A stretch of DNA of 32,238 nt from Candidatus Bathyarchaeota archaeon (GCA_030615265.1 JAUWZP010000014.1:1-32238), one strand, 5' to 3'; shown: positions 9,340 through 17,849, counted from the first letter of the stretch. Notes: generated from the sequence alone by a model not told the origin. Translations and numbers: made by a program.

Positions 9340-10326
9340 TTGCAACGAAAAACGGAGATACTCATGAACGGAATTATCGATGATGTTTTAATTAGGGATT
9401 TCCGTAAATCTGATCTAAATGATGTGTTGGATGTTACCCACCTATCTTTTGCCAAAGAATTTGAGGTAACAGGCTTTGATTCTGATCACATAAGGAAAAT
9501 GGTCGATCAGATGTTTGGAATATTGGGCAGAATCTTCTTGGGGTTCTCTAAATTGTTTGGAAAAGAGCCTTTTAAGATGTTCGTGGCAGAAGTCGACAGA
9601 AGAGTTGTCGGTACAACAATGGTTAATAAGCGAGGAAAAGTAGGCTACATTTCAACAGTTATGGTGCATCCAACCTATAGACGAAAGGGTATAGCCAGAA
9701 AATTAATGACAAGTGCACTTGACTACATTCAAAAGAAGAAGATGAACAAAGCAGTTCTTCATGTGGTGTCAATGAATGTGCCAGCGAAGAACCTCTACGC
9801 TAAAGTGGGCTTTGAAGAATTTGAGAAAATCACTTACCTAGTCGGTAACATAGATTATTTGCTCAAAGCTGAGGATGTCAAGGAAATTCAGATCAGAAAC
9901 TTTCAGAAAGATGATATTAGAGATGTTTTCGACCTTATAAATTCTTCAGAAGACCCCAAGCACCTCAAGACCTTTGACTTCAAGAAAAACGATCTGAAAA
10001 CTCCTGTTATCAAACGTGTTTTTCACTTCTTCACTGAAAAGAAGATAGTTGCTCTAGATCATAACAAAATAGTAGGGTATGTTCAAGCGATTTATACTAC
10101 GGCCAATGAGGCTGGAAAAATTAGGAGCGTACACCTTTATCCCAAGGACAGGTCAAAAGGAATAGAAGAAATGCTGATAAATGTAGCAGTAAATGAAATC
10201 AGAAAAGTCGGAACAAAAAAAGTCCTTGTGACAGCTTCTCCGGAAAGACCGGAATTGATCTCTGCAATTAAGCGACTGGGATTCGAGAAACATCTAGAAA
10301 TGGAAGGAATGATTTTAGAACTTTAG
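9340..10326 (+). CDS. Tandem GNAT-domain N-acetyltransferase
   Basis: First domain VMVHPTYRRKGIARKLMTSALDYIQKKKMNKAVLHVVSMNVPAKNLYAKVGFEEF; a second GNAT-like repeat from IQIRNFQKDDIRDVF. Confidence 0.85.
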   Translation: MQRKTEILMNGIIDDVLIRDFRKSDLNDVLDVTHLSFAKEFEVTGFDSDHIRKMVDQMFGILGRIFLGFSKLFGKEPFKMFVAEVDRRVVGTTMVNKRGKVGYISTVMVHPTYRRKGIARKLMTSALDYIQKKKMNKAVLHVVSMNVPAKNLYAKVGFEEFEKITYLVGNIDYLLKAEDVKEIQIRNFQKDDIRDVFDLINSSEDPKHLKTFDFKKNDLKTPVIKRVFHFFTEKKIVALDHNKIVGYVQAIYTTANEAGKIRSVHLYPKDRSKGIEEMLINVAVNEIRKVGTKKVLVTASPERPELISAIKRLGFEKHLEMEGMILEL

Positions 10327-10422
10327 TTACTTCGTCACTTCGCATTTTAAATACTAGGTTGACATAGTTAAAAATATGGTAAAAAAAGAAAAAACCAACA
10401 GTAAAGACTCTCGAGCGCGCGC

Positions 10423-10469
10423 ATAACCTTCTAGTCGTCAACAATTTCTCTAAGTTTCTAGAAGGCTAT
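10423..10469. repeat. Imperfect 12-bp inverted repeat in a long intergenic region
   Basis: ATAACCTTCTAG (10423-10434) versus CTAGAAGGCTAT (10458-10469), one mismatch; (GC)4 tract directly adjacent. Confidence 0.45.
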
Positions 10470-10694
10470 AGAGTAGGAGAAACGAGGAGTTTTAGGCATT
10501 CTCTGACGTAATATTTTGAGGAAAATAACCATCCTTGACTTTTCGAGTGGGTCAATGAGCGCGCATACTTGTGAAAAAACGTGAGAATGATAGAGGTTTG
10601 TGAATTATTAATCATAACGGTGTTATGTATCGCTTTCTTGGGTTTGGCATTCTATATAAATAGGTGGTGGCTCTAATTTTTGGGAGGCGATATT

Positions 10695-10889
10695 GTGGAT
10701 GAGTTGAGAAGGTTTGCTGTTGCTTGGTGCCTGATGTGGGGGTTGTGTTATGTGATTGTGGCGGTGGCTGCGCCTTGGATTTCAGATTTGAGCAACATAG
10801 TCTATGCGTCTTTGGGGATGTGGATTCTTCTTTCCTTAGTGCTGTCATATTTTGCCATGACCGATTTAGGCGCGTCATTATTCGGATGA
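10695..10889 (+). CDS. Small membrane protein (two predicted TM helices)
   Basis: GTG start after a GGAGG Shine-Dalgarno-like sequence; VDELRRFAVAWCLMWGLCYVIVAVAAPWISD...SLGMWILLSLVLSYFAMTDLG; TATA-like CTATATAAATAG upstream. Confidence 0.55.
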   Translation: MDELRRFAVAWCLMWGLCYVIVAVAAPWISDLSNIVYASLGMWILLSLVLSYFAMTDLGASLFG

Positions 10890-11062
10890 TGTTTTTTGTC
10901 CAAGGTGCTCTAATGGTTTATGGTGGTGTAGCATCATGGACAGGCTTAGCAGTGTGGAACGTGCCGTTCAATCTTGAGATGTTCCAAGTTAGTATGGCCT
11001 TTGCAGATCTACTTGGCGCCGTGTTCCTGTTTGTCTTAGCTATCACGGAAAAGGTGAACTAG
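10886..11062 (+). CDS. Small membrane protein (two predicted TM helices), ATGA-coupled to the previous ORF
   Basis: ATGATG at 10886 overlaps the TGA stop (10887-10889); MMFFVQGALMVYGGVASWTGLAVW...FADLLGAVFLFVLAITEKVN. May be the second half of one frameshifted gene. Confidence 0.5.
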   Translation: MMFFVQGALMVYGGVASWTGLAVWNVPFNLEMFQVSMAFADLLGAVFLFVLAITEKVN

Positions 11063-11063
11063 T

Positions 11064-12128
11064 GTGGTGTCAGATAGTTTTGAAGTGGGAATTGTTGGAG
11101 CTGGGGTTGCGGGCTCTTGCTGTGCACAAGTTCTGGGAAAAGAGGGAATTAAAGCAGCCATTTTCGATCATTCTCATCCTAGAGAAAAGCCATGCGGAGG
11201 GCTGATTGACGATAGAGTTGTGGATGAATTCGATGTTCCAGAGGAACTTTTAGAAAGAGAGGTAAAATGGATTTTGGCTGAGAGATTTAGGTTCTGTGTA
11301 AAATTGTTGATTGAGCCTTCTGGATTCATAGTTTCAAGGGAGACTTTTGACTATCACTTGCTTCAAAGGGCACTAAACAATAGAAGTGTGACATTTTTCG
11401 ATGAAAAGGTAAATCAAGTAACAAAAGGGGAGAATGACTGGATATTAAGAACAAGTAAAGGCAGATCTGTGAAGGTTAGCATTCTTATAGGGGCAGATGG
11501 TTGCCCGTCACTCGTAAGAAAAAACGTTTTTAAGCCTATTCCTTCAGAATTTTTAGCCACGACTGTGGGCTATAATTTTCCATGTTCAAATAAGTACATA
11601 GAGAGAGCATTCGCTAAAAACGCTATAGAAGCCTATTACTCACATAAATATGTGCCAAAAGGGGGTTTCATATGGATTTTTCCAAAAAGAACGAGCATAA
11701 ACGTTGGAATTGGGAGCTTGGGAACAGGAAAGAAATTAAAACAGTCCTTGGACAAGTTTATCTCTTTGCACCCAGCCGGTAAACGGTTAAAACTCCTTGA
11801 AGGACATTTCTTTGCTCATTTAGTGCCCACAATATGGAAGAAGGATTTCTTTGATTTGCCATGTTCTGGCAGGAATTGGGCATTAATCGGCGACGCGGCT
11901 GGTCACGTATTCCCAATAGGCGGTATGGGCATTTACTATGCCATGAAGGGAGGAAGACTCTGTGGTTCAGCAGTTTTAGACGGAGATCTACACCTTTTCG
12001 AAAGATATTGGCAAAAAGAATATGGTGACGAACTGTACTACGGAGCAGAGAACGTCTTAAAATATTATGGCAACTTAGGATTCTTTTATTGGCTTGTGGC
12101 CCTTTTCAAAAACTTCCGCGCGCGTTAA
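11064..12128 (+). CDS. Geranylgeranyl reductase family FAD-dependent oxidoreductase
   Basis: FAD-binding GIVGAGVAGSCCAQ, EKPCGGLIDDR, KGGFIWIFPKR, LIGDAAGHVFPIGGMGIYYAMKGGR. Confidence 0.9.
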   Translation: MVSDSFEVGIVGAGVAGSCCAQVLGKEGIKAAIFDHSHPREKPCGGLIDDRVVDEFDVPEELLEREVKWILAERFRFCVKLLIEPSGFIVSRETFDYHLLQRALNNRSVTFFDEKVNQVTKGENDWILRTSKGRSVKVSILIGADGCPSLVRKNVFKPIPSEFLATTVGYNFPCSNKYIERAFAKNAIEAYYSHKYVPKGGFIWIFPKRTSINVGIGSLGTGKKLKQSLDKFISLHPAGKRLKLLEGHFFAHLVPTIWKKDFFDLPCSGRNWALIGDAAGHVFPIGGMGIYYAMKGGRLCGSAVLDGDLHLFERYWQKEYGDELYYGAENVLKYYGNLGFFYWLVALFKNFRAR

Positions 12129-12134
12129 TCTTGA

Positions 12135-12628
12135 TTGCGTGTGGCCGTCTTGATTGGAGGATTCCTATCCGGCACAATCGGCAGAAAAAGCGTAGTGGTC
12201 TATGGATTTGTAATGCTAGGTATTGCCTATGCCATAGTAGAGATTACTCCCACTCTGGAGGTCTCAAGGCATCTCCATTCTATTCTTGACGGATTCGCAG
12301 CTGGCATGCTTATGATCGTATTCATACTAACATCCTGGAGAGACTTATCGCAATCAGGCACCAACAAAAAGTACTACGCATCGGAAACATCCTATTGTTT
12401 GTCACAAATCTAGTGCCCGTATTCCTATCTACATACATAGCCCAGATTCCGGCATCGGCAGTTTTCTGAGTGGCCAGTTTCTTCTTGTTCTTAGCTGTTT
12501 TGCCTTTAATGTATGCTCCTGAGACTTTACCAGAGAAAAAGATTCGGCTTAGGCAACTGCGGGGTTATGTTGAAAAGGCGAAGAAAGCTAGGGAAAAATA
12601 TTCGAAGAAAACTGATGCTGCAAGTTAG
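12135..12628 (+). pseudogene. Decayed MFS transporter, C-terminal remnant paralogous to the MFS gene at 8077-9330
   Basis: VAVLIGGFLSGTIGRKSVVVYGFVMLGIAYA, frameshift after KYY (about 12375-12378), then RIGNILLFVTNLVPVFLSTYIAQIPASAVF*VASFFLFLAVLPLMYAPETLPEKKIRLRQLRGYVEKAKKAREKYSKK; in-frame TGA at 12467-12469; N-terminal half absent. Confidence 0.85.
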
Positions 12629-13401
12629 AGTTTTTCGACGGTTGTGGCTATTCTGTTTAGGATTTTGACGAATGGATGATCTGGGTCTTCGTTGGCGAAC
12701 AGTTTGGTTCCGCCTGTTCGAAGTATGTCGCAGAAGCATGGGATCATGTCAACTATCGGCAGATTCGAGTTATTCATGAGTTTTTTAGCTAGATCTTGTC
12801 GGTGTCCCTTTGTTGAGAGGAAGTCAGCGAATACCTTGTTCATTATTAAACCTGTTTTTTTCTCAAAGAGGTCGTAGAGTTCATGTATCATTCTCTGCGT
12901 TCCTTTTATGTCTGATATGTCCATGCCGCTCACCACAAGCACGATGTCAGCGCTGACAATGGCGTTTATGGATGAATATTGCAGTCCTGGACTTGTGTCG
13001 AAGATGATGTAGTCGATTTCCATGTCGTTTAGAAGTGAATTCTTAAGCGACAGAAGGCGTCCCAATGCTTTCATTTCCCATTTTCTGTCTTTTGCACTCA
13101 TCTCTCGGATGGCTTCAGTGCTTGGATTGGCTAATCCAACTAGGAGTCTACCCCGTTTAGCGTGAGTTTTTGAGAGGTCAACTAAAACCTTCTTTATGTC
13201 GTAAACTCCGTTGAGATAGTCGTTTACCCAGTACTCGGCGTTTTTAACTTTAAGTATGGAATGGAGGCTTGGAGCGCGAAAGTCCAAGTCCAAAAGACAA
13301 ACATTCTTGCCTCTGTTAGCATACAATACCGCCAAGTTCAGAGAGAGTAGAGTCTTGCCGGTTCCACCCTTATAAGAATGGACCGCTACGATCTTTGCCA
13401 T
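12625..13401 (-). CDS. ParA/MinD-family ATPase
   Basis: Deviant Walker A YKGGTGKTLLSLNLA, DLDFRAPSLHSIL, YIIFDTSPG. Confidence 0.88.
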   Translation of the reverse strand: MAKIVAVHSYKGGTGKTLLSLNLAVLYANRGKNVCLLDLDFRAPSLHSILKVKNAEYWVNDYLNGVYDIKKVLVDLSKTHAKRGRLLVGLANPSTEAIREMSAKDRKWEMKALGRLLSLKNSLLNDMEIDYIIFDTSPGLQYSSINAIVSADIVLVVSGMDISDIKGTQRMIHELYDLFEKKTGLIMNKVFADFLSTKGHRQDLAKKLMNNSNLPIVDMIPCFCDILRTGGTKLFANEDPDHPFVKILNRIATTVEKL

Positions 13402-13772
13402 GTCTTGTCCCCTACCTCTTTTTCAACGTAAAAATAGGCTTTTCGACCTCTCCTCTCCTTCTTCAAGTAGCCCATCATAACAAGCTGGTTTAAATAGCTG
13501 CTTTCAACAGCCCTCGCTCGTTTTGTCTGCTCAGCCACATCATTCGCTGTACCCTGCTCCAGCCTGCAAATGGTTATTGCAGTCTTCCTAAGATGATCTG
13601 GCAAAGAAAGAAGCGTCATTACATCTAGGACATCTGGGATTTCTGGGTTAACTTTGGAATTATGCTTTTGCAGTTCAATGAAGACTTCCATTTTCTCGTT
13701 AAGGCGATCCAGACTTTCCTTGATTTTCTGCAGCAACCTCGTTTGAGTGCCTTCTAACTTTCGAACTGTCAA
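13386..13772 (-). CDS. Winged-helix DNA-binding protein with N-terminal coiled-coil region
   Basis: C-terminal wHTH-like EQGTANDVAEQTKRARAVESSYLNQLVMMGYLKKERRGRKAYFYV; overlaps the ParA start by 16 bp. Confidence 0.7.
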   Translation of the reverse strand: MTVRKLEGTQTRLLQKIKESLDRLNEKMEVFIELQKHNSKVNPEIPDVLDVMTLLSLPDHLRKTAITICRLEQGTANDVAEQTKRARAVESSYLNQLVMMGYLKKERRGRKAYFYVEKEVGDKTWQRS

Positions 13773-13789
13773 AGATTCGGGTCTCCATG

Positions 13790-13802
13790 TGTGTTTGACA
13801 CA
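13790..13802. promoter_or_regulatory. Operator-like dyad upstream of the wHTH-ParA operon
   Basis: TGTGT-TTG-ACACA perfect arms starting 18 bp upstream of the start at 13772; a second IR AATCTA-N6-TAGATT lies at 13811-13828. Confidence 0.45.
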
Positions 13803-14250
13803 TCTACAGAAATCTAGGTGTATAGATTCTATTAAGTCTTACGATACAGTTCTCTATATTCGCAATAATGTGGACGAAGGCTACAGAAACATGGAAAACG
13901 CTGTAGTCCCGGCGTATTTCACCTAGTGTAAAATGAAGTCAATGATCTACGCTGTGGGAGCCAGCTTTCAACCATAAGGTCCCGAAGATCAAAATAAAGA
14001 GTATTATAAGCCAGAAGAACTGGACCAATGTTCTTGCGGCTACCACCGTGAGGTCTTCAAGCAAAAGCTTTCACCATTATTAAACGTTAGTTGAAATGCT
14101 AATAAGGCATGTTTCAGTGGAGAAAGATTACAGTATCTAGAATATTTCGAAAACTGACTTATCTTCACTATAGAAGAAGGAGGCTCCCCTGTGGACATGC
14201 CGGAACTAAAAATATGAGAAGAAGTTTTGGCTTTTAGTTGTGGTTCCTAG

Positions 14251-14550
14251 TTAGTAGAGGGATGGGGGTAGGCGTCTGCCTTGCGCGTCTTCAACTATAG
14301 GCAAAACTGTTTTGAGTTCCCTGAAGTACTTAAGCACTGTTATTCCTCGTTGAGTAATGGCGTAGACTATACGTTTCTTTCCAACTGTCTTTTCTTCAAT
14401 TAGGTTTTGCTGCATGAGAAATTCTAGGTATTCTTTTAGAACACTACAGTTGACGTTAGCTTTGTACATAATGTGGGTAAGCTTTAGGGGTCCATGACGG
14501 GCCAAAACTTTCAGGATATCGACATACATTTCCAGTTTGGATCTACGCAC
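14251..14550 (-). CDS. Winged-helix transcriptional regulator (small archaeal type)
   Basis: MYVDILKVLARHGPLKLTHIMYKANVNCSVLKEYLEFLMQQNLIEEKTVGKKRIVYAITQRGITVLKYFREL; GTG start with upstream AGGTGGG. Confidence 0.8.
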   Translation of the reverse strand: MRRSKLEMYVDILKVLARHGPLKLTHIMYKANVNCSVLKEYLEFLMQQNLIEEKTVGKKRIVYAITQRGITVLKYFRELKTVLPIVEDAQGRRLPPSLY

Positions 14551-14597
14551 TGCAAACCCACCTTTTGCATAATTTTGTTTGTTTCCATATAAATGAT

Positions 14598-14810
14598 TTA
14601 TGGATTCAGGGTACGTTTTATTGAACTTGAAACCTTAGTTTTTGATTGAATTTCAGTGAAAACTACCATTCTGTTGATGAACGCCGTAACTAAATCGTCG
14701 ACAAGTATCTTCTGCAAGTCTCTAGAGAGCTTTTTCATTTCTTTCTGGAAGATTTGCAGGATTTTCTTTTCAAGTTGCTTACGTTTAGTTTGGGGTGAAA
14801 GTTTTTTCAA
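14598..14810 (-). CDS. Small helical/charged hypothetical protein
   Basis: 70-aa ORF, Lys-rich amphipathic N-terminus, upstream of the wHTH gene on the same strand, with a perfect palindrome in its upstream region. Confidence 0.5.
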   Translation of the reverse strand: MKKLSPQTKRKQLEKKILQIFQKEMKKLSRDLQKILVDDLVTAFINRMVVFTEIQSKTKVSSSIKRTLNP

Positions 14811-14860
14811 TTTTTATCATCACAATTCTGCTTTTGTAGGGGTTGGTATTTAACTAATTT

Positions 14861-14877
14861 ATGAATTCAGAATTCAT
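14861..14877. promoter_or_regulatory. Perfect 17-bp palindrome (operator-like)
   Basis: ATGAATTC-A-GAATTCAT, centred about 59 bp upstream of the start at 14810. Confidence 0.5.
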
Positions 14878-15254
14878 GTTTTGATGGAAGCGATGAAAAG
14901 AGTTGAAAAATGGTGATCCTACTCTGTTTTTCTGGGGATAAATCTGCATCGATCTGACTTGAAGCTTCTAACAAATGCGAGCTTGTCTGGCGGGTCGGAC
15001 AAAGAAAAGCTTCATTGTATGACAATTGGTGCTCATCTGATTCGGCTTCAAACCAAGAACCATTTTTTGGGAGCTAAAGACGTTGAAGAGGTTAGGCGAA
15101 ACGGACAGCGCCTGTTTCAGCTAGGCAAGAAACCAACCGATGAACCTTTTTCTATCCCAGTTAATAGGGCTACGGTCAATGAAATCATTTAGTCTCTATG
15201 CAATACCACACTCGAGAAAGCTAGAATTCTGTCTTGAATCTTCGTCTTTTTCTA

Positions 15255-16010
15255 CTAACCTATCGGGCTCTTTCTCAAATTGCGGATAACGCCCTTAACA
15301 GCCGCATAAACAGGGTCATAGTGAGGAGGGAAGAAATATCGGGGTTCAAAAGAGTCTTTTTCTTTTATAAGAAAGCCTGGGGGAGTCTCTTCAACGCGTT
15401 CAATGTTTTCAATGTTGATAATGACCGTTTCTGGCTTGCATGCATATATAATTCGCTTATTGGTTAGGATGAAGTCGCCTTTATCCGCCCGTTCTCCATG
15501 TGAAAGTTGTGCTTCATCCATGTAAACTGGAGAAGAAACATAATGAACTACCTCTCCTCCTTCTAGAGGAAAAGGTGCAGTATCACTTGGGTAGGTTGGC
15601 AACGACCCTTGCAGAAACTTTCGGCTCATTTCTAGGAATTTTTCGAAGAATTCAGCTTCTCCTCCCTCGGCAATTTTTTCCCATTCGGACTTATGCAAGG
15701 TTACGCCGAGGTAGCATCCCCTGTATATGCGTTCTCGACAACTACATAGACCCTGTGCTTTTCTGCCAACAATCTTGCGAGGTTCGCAATATAAAAGCTG
15801 ATAGTTGTCTTCACCTTTCGCGGCAAACTCAGCTGAGCATACGGGGCAAGTTTGAATCTTCAATGTGGAAATGGCGAGCATTTCCCTTGTAACAGTGTTT
15901 ATTTTTCCTTCACCACATAATGGGCATTTTTCAAACAAGGTTGCAGTCTTCGCCATCAGGTTTCCTTCTAAAGTAAAATTCTGGTTTGCCTTCATAAATA
16001 CCTTTAGCAA
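15255..16010 (-). CDS. Zinc-ribbon protein with a C-terminal PH-like region, function unknown
   Basis: CPLCGEGK...CPVC zinc ribbon; C-terminal GDFILTNKRIIYACKPETVIINIENIERVE resembles bacterial/archaeal PH-like domains. Confidence 0.65.
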   Translation of the reverse strand: MLKVFMKANQNFTLEGNLMAKTATLFEKCPLCGEGKINTVTREMLAISTLKIQTCPVCSAEFAAKGEDNYQLLYCEPRKIVGRKAQGLCSCRERIYRGCYLGVTLHKSEWEKIAEGGEAEFFEKFLEMSRKFLQGSLPTYPSDTAPFPLEGGEVVHYVSSPVYMDEAQLSHGERADKGDFILTNKRIIYACKPETVIINIENIERVEETPPGFLIKEKDSFEPRYFFPPHYDPVYAAVKGVIRNLRKSPIG

Positions 16011-16210
16011 TAGGTGAAGGTATTACGAGCGCGCGCAAGTGCAGGCAGGTCGATTTCTTTTTTCCCATTTTGCCACTCGCTCCCATATGAATTCACGCGC
16101 TTCCAGTTATTTAATGCCCTCTAAGAGGGAAGGTCCAGAGGGGTGGCTCAGTGTTTCAGTACCCATAAGTGTGCGCATAGAAAACCTCTTATTCACAGAG
16201 ACTTGATTTT

Positions 16211-16858
16211 GTGATGGGAACATTGATGTCGCAAGTCGAGACAAATCTAGAAGTTTTATGCAAACTGCCAAAAAAATTGGGGGCGACGAATGCAGTATCC
16301 CTTAATGCCCAGAATATTGTTGTTGATGAAAGAGTTCGGCTAAAGTGTTGCATCCCAGTCTGCGACGACTATGGCTTGAATTTGATGTGCCCGCCTAACG
16401 TGATGAGCGTTCAAGAATTCAGAAATGTGTTAGCCAAGTACAATTGGGCGATTCTTATACAGATTGAAGAGCTGATTCCAGCTGAGATGAAGAACGAAAT
16501 ACGGCAGGCTGATGACGTTGCAGTGCTGTACAAGAGCACCAAGTTCTTAGATGACTGCAAGAAGTCGTTTGATCCGATCAAATTGAAACTACATCGCATA
16601 GTCCACAAAGTAGAGGCGCAGGCATTTGCGTTAGGGTATCGTTTTGCAACAGGGCTTACAGCGGGATCATGCAAGTTGTGCCCTGAGTGTACGGCAAGTA
16701 GCAATTCGCAAGAACCCTGCAGACATCCGTTCCGAGCTCGACCGTCCATGGAAGCTGTCGGAATCGACGTGTTCAAGACAGCAGAAAATGCAGGATTGCC
16801 TTTTGACATTCCTCCAAAGAACAAGACAGTATGGAATGGGCTCGTTCTGGTCACTTAG
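16211..16858 (+). CDS. DUF2284-type Cys-rich putative metal-binding protein
   Basis: CCIPVCDDYGLNLMCPPN and CKLCPECTASSNSQEPCRHPFRARPSMEAVGIDVF. Confidence 0.85.
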   Translation: MMGTLMSQVETNLEVLCKLPKKLGATNAVSLNAQNIVVDERVRLKCCIPVCDDYGLNLMCPPNVMSVQEFRNVLAKYNWAILIQIEELIPAEMKNEIRQADDVAVLYKSTKFLDDCKKSFDPIKLKLHRIVHKVEAQAFALGYRFATGLTAGSCKLCPECTASSNSQEPCRHPFRARPSMEAVGIDVFKTAENAGLPFDIPPKNKTVWNGLVLVT

Positions 16859-17004
16859 TAGCGCGTGCACATTGAAAATCCAGTAGGTTAACTCTTAGAG
16901 AGAGTGATTGCAGATGGTAGAGCACACGCGAGTGCAAGCGTGCATCTTTTTGCTGCAAAAGTTTATATCACACAGTAGTATAGCCGTGTTTCAGGTGGCT
17001 CAAC

Positions 17005-17469
17005 ATGAGCTCGGGTTCCCCTCTAGATGAGTGGCGATTTCTTATTGGCAACTGGAAGGGCACATCCAAGGGTCAGTTCGGCGAAAAGGGCGTGATCGAA
17101 AGCCATTTTGTCTTTTCAATGGAGTCCAGCGAGAGGTTCATCATGGCCCGTGCTGAGGCATGGAATGAAGGTCGCTTTGTCAACAAGAGTATCAGCTTGC
17201 TTTTCTACGATAAGAATGAGCAGAAGTTCAGGCGGAAATCGTTCTTCTCCTACGGATTCGTTAACAACGAGGTTGAATACGCCAGAAGTGACAATGAGAT
17301 CAAGTTCGACATGGAAGTGGAACCGTTGCCCAAAGAGTTCGAGGGAATACGCTGGCGCTCCTACATAAGAAAAATTTCAGAAAGAAAAGTGGCTATGGGC
17401 TTAGAGCTGGCTAGGGAAGGAAAAGAATTTAGAAGATACGGTGAAACGGTGGCAGTCAAAACTAGCTAA
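17005..17469 (+). CDS. Predicted beta-barrel (DUF1579/nitrobindin-like) protein of unknown function
   Basis: LDEWRFLIGNWKGTSKGQFGEKG N-terminus and alternating beta-strand pattern; family assignment tentative. Confidence 0.6.
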   Translation: MSSGSPLDEWRFLIGNWKGTSKGQFGEKGVIESHFVFSMESSERFIMARAEAWNEGRFVNKSISLLFYDKNEQKFRRKSFFSYGFVNNEVEYARSDNEIKFDMEVEPLPKEFEGIRWRSYIRKISERKVAMGLELAREGKEFRRYGETVAVKTS

Positions 17470-17483
17470 GCCCTTGTGTGCAT

Positions 17484-17837
17484 TTATTGTGTTTCGCTTT
17501 CGCTCAGTGACTTTTTAGCTTGCTCTTTTAGCTCTCTAATCTTGTCTACCGTTGGCATGACCTTCTGAAAAAGGTCTTTGCGGGCTTGAACTCCCTCTTT
17601 TATGAAGAACGCTACAGCTTCAGATCTGCTTTTGAAGACTTCTACCTCGACAAGTGCGTCTATCTGTTTCAGGTCATCGTCGTTCAGCCGTGTCATCACT
17701 ACGTTGCTTCTGCCCCCCAAACTCTCGCCCAGCAACAAAACTTTCTTTCTGATTTTTTCGGCGATTTCTGCGCCTTCTTCCTCTGCACAGCACATCACAA
17801 CGTGTGCCTCAACTTCTTTCGGCTTTTCTTTTTCCAT
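17484..17837 (-). CDS. Ribbon-helix-helix family regulator
   Basis: NVVMTRLNDDDLKQIDALVEVEVFKSRSEAVAFFIKEGV is RHH-like; ATG at 17835-17837 (MEKEKPKEVEAHVV...) preferred over the 185-aa ORF. Confidence 0.75.
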   Translation of the reverse strand: MEKEKPKEVEAHVVMCCAEEEGAEIAEKIRKKVLLLGESLGGRSNVVMTRLNDDDLKQIDALVEVEVFKSRSEAVAFFIKEGVQARKDLFQKVMPTVDKIRELKEQAKKSLSESETQ

Positions 17838-17849
17838 GTGCCTCACCCC

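Noticed and set aside
12089-12289. 66-aa ORF across the GGR end and MFS remnant
   Set aside because: Out of frame with both homologous frames; explained by the pseudogene.
14959-15192. 77-aa plus-strand ORF
   Set aside because: No motif recognised, TTG start, isolated; cannot support it as a gene, though a decayed coding fragment is possible.
16117-16129. Small CCCTC-TAA-GAGGG dyad
   Set aside because: Five-bp arms only; too short to be convincing.
16411-16854. 147-aa minus-strand ORF antisense to the DUF2284 gene
   Set aside because: Shadow ORF; conserved Cys motifs are on the plus strand.
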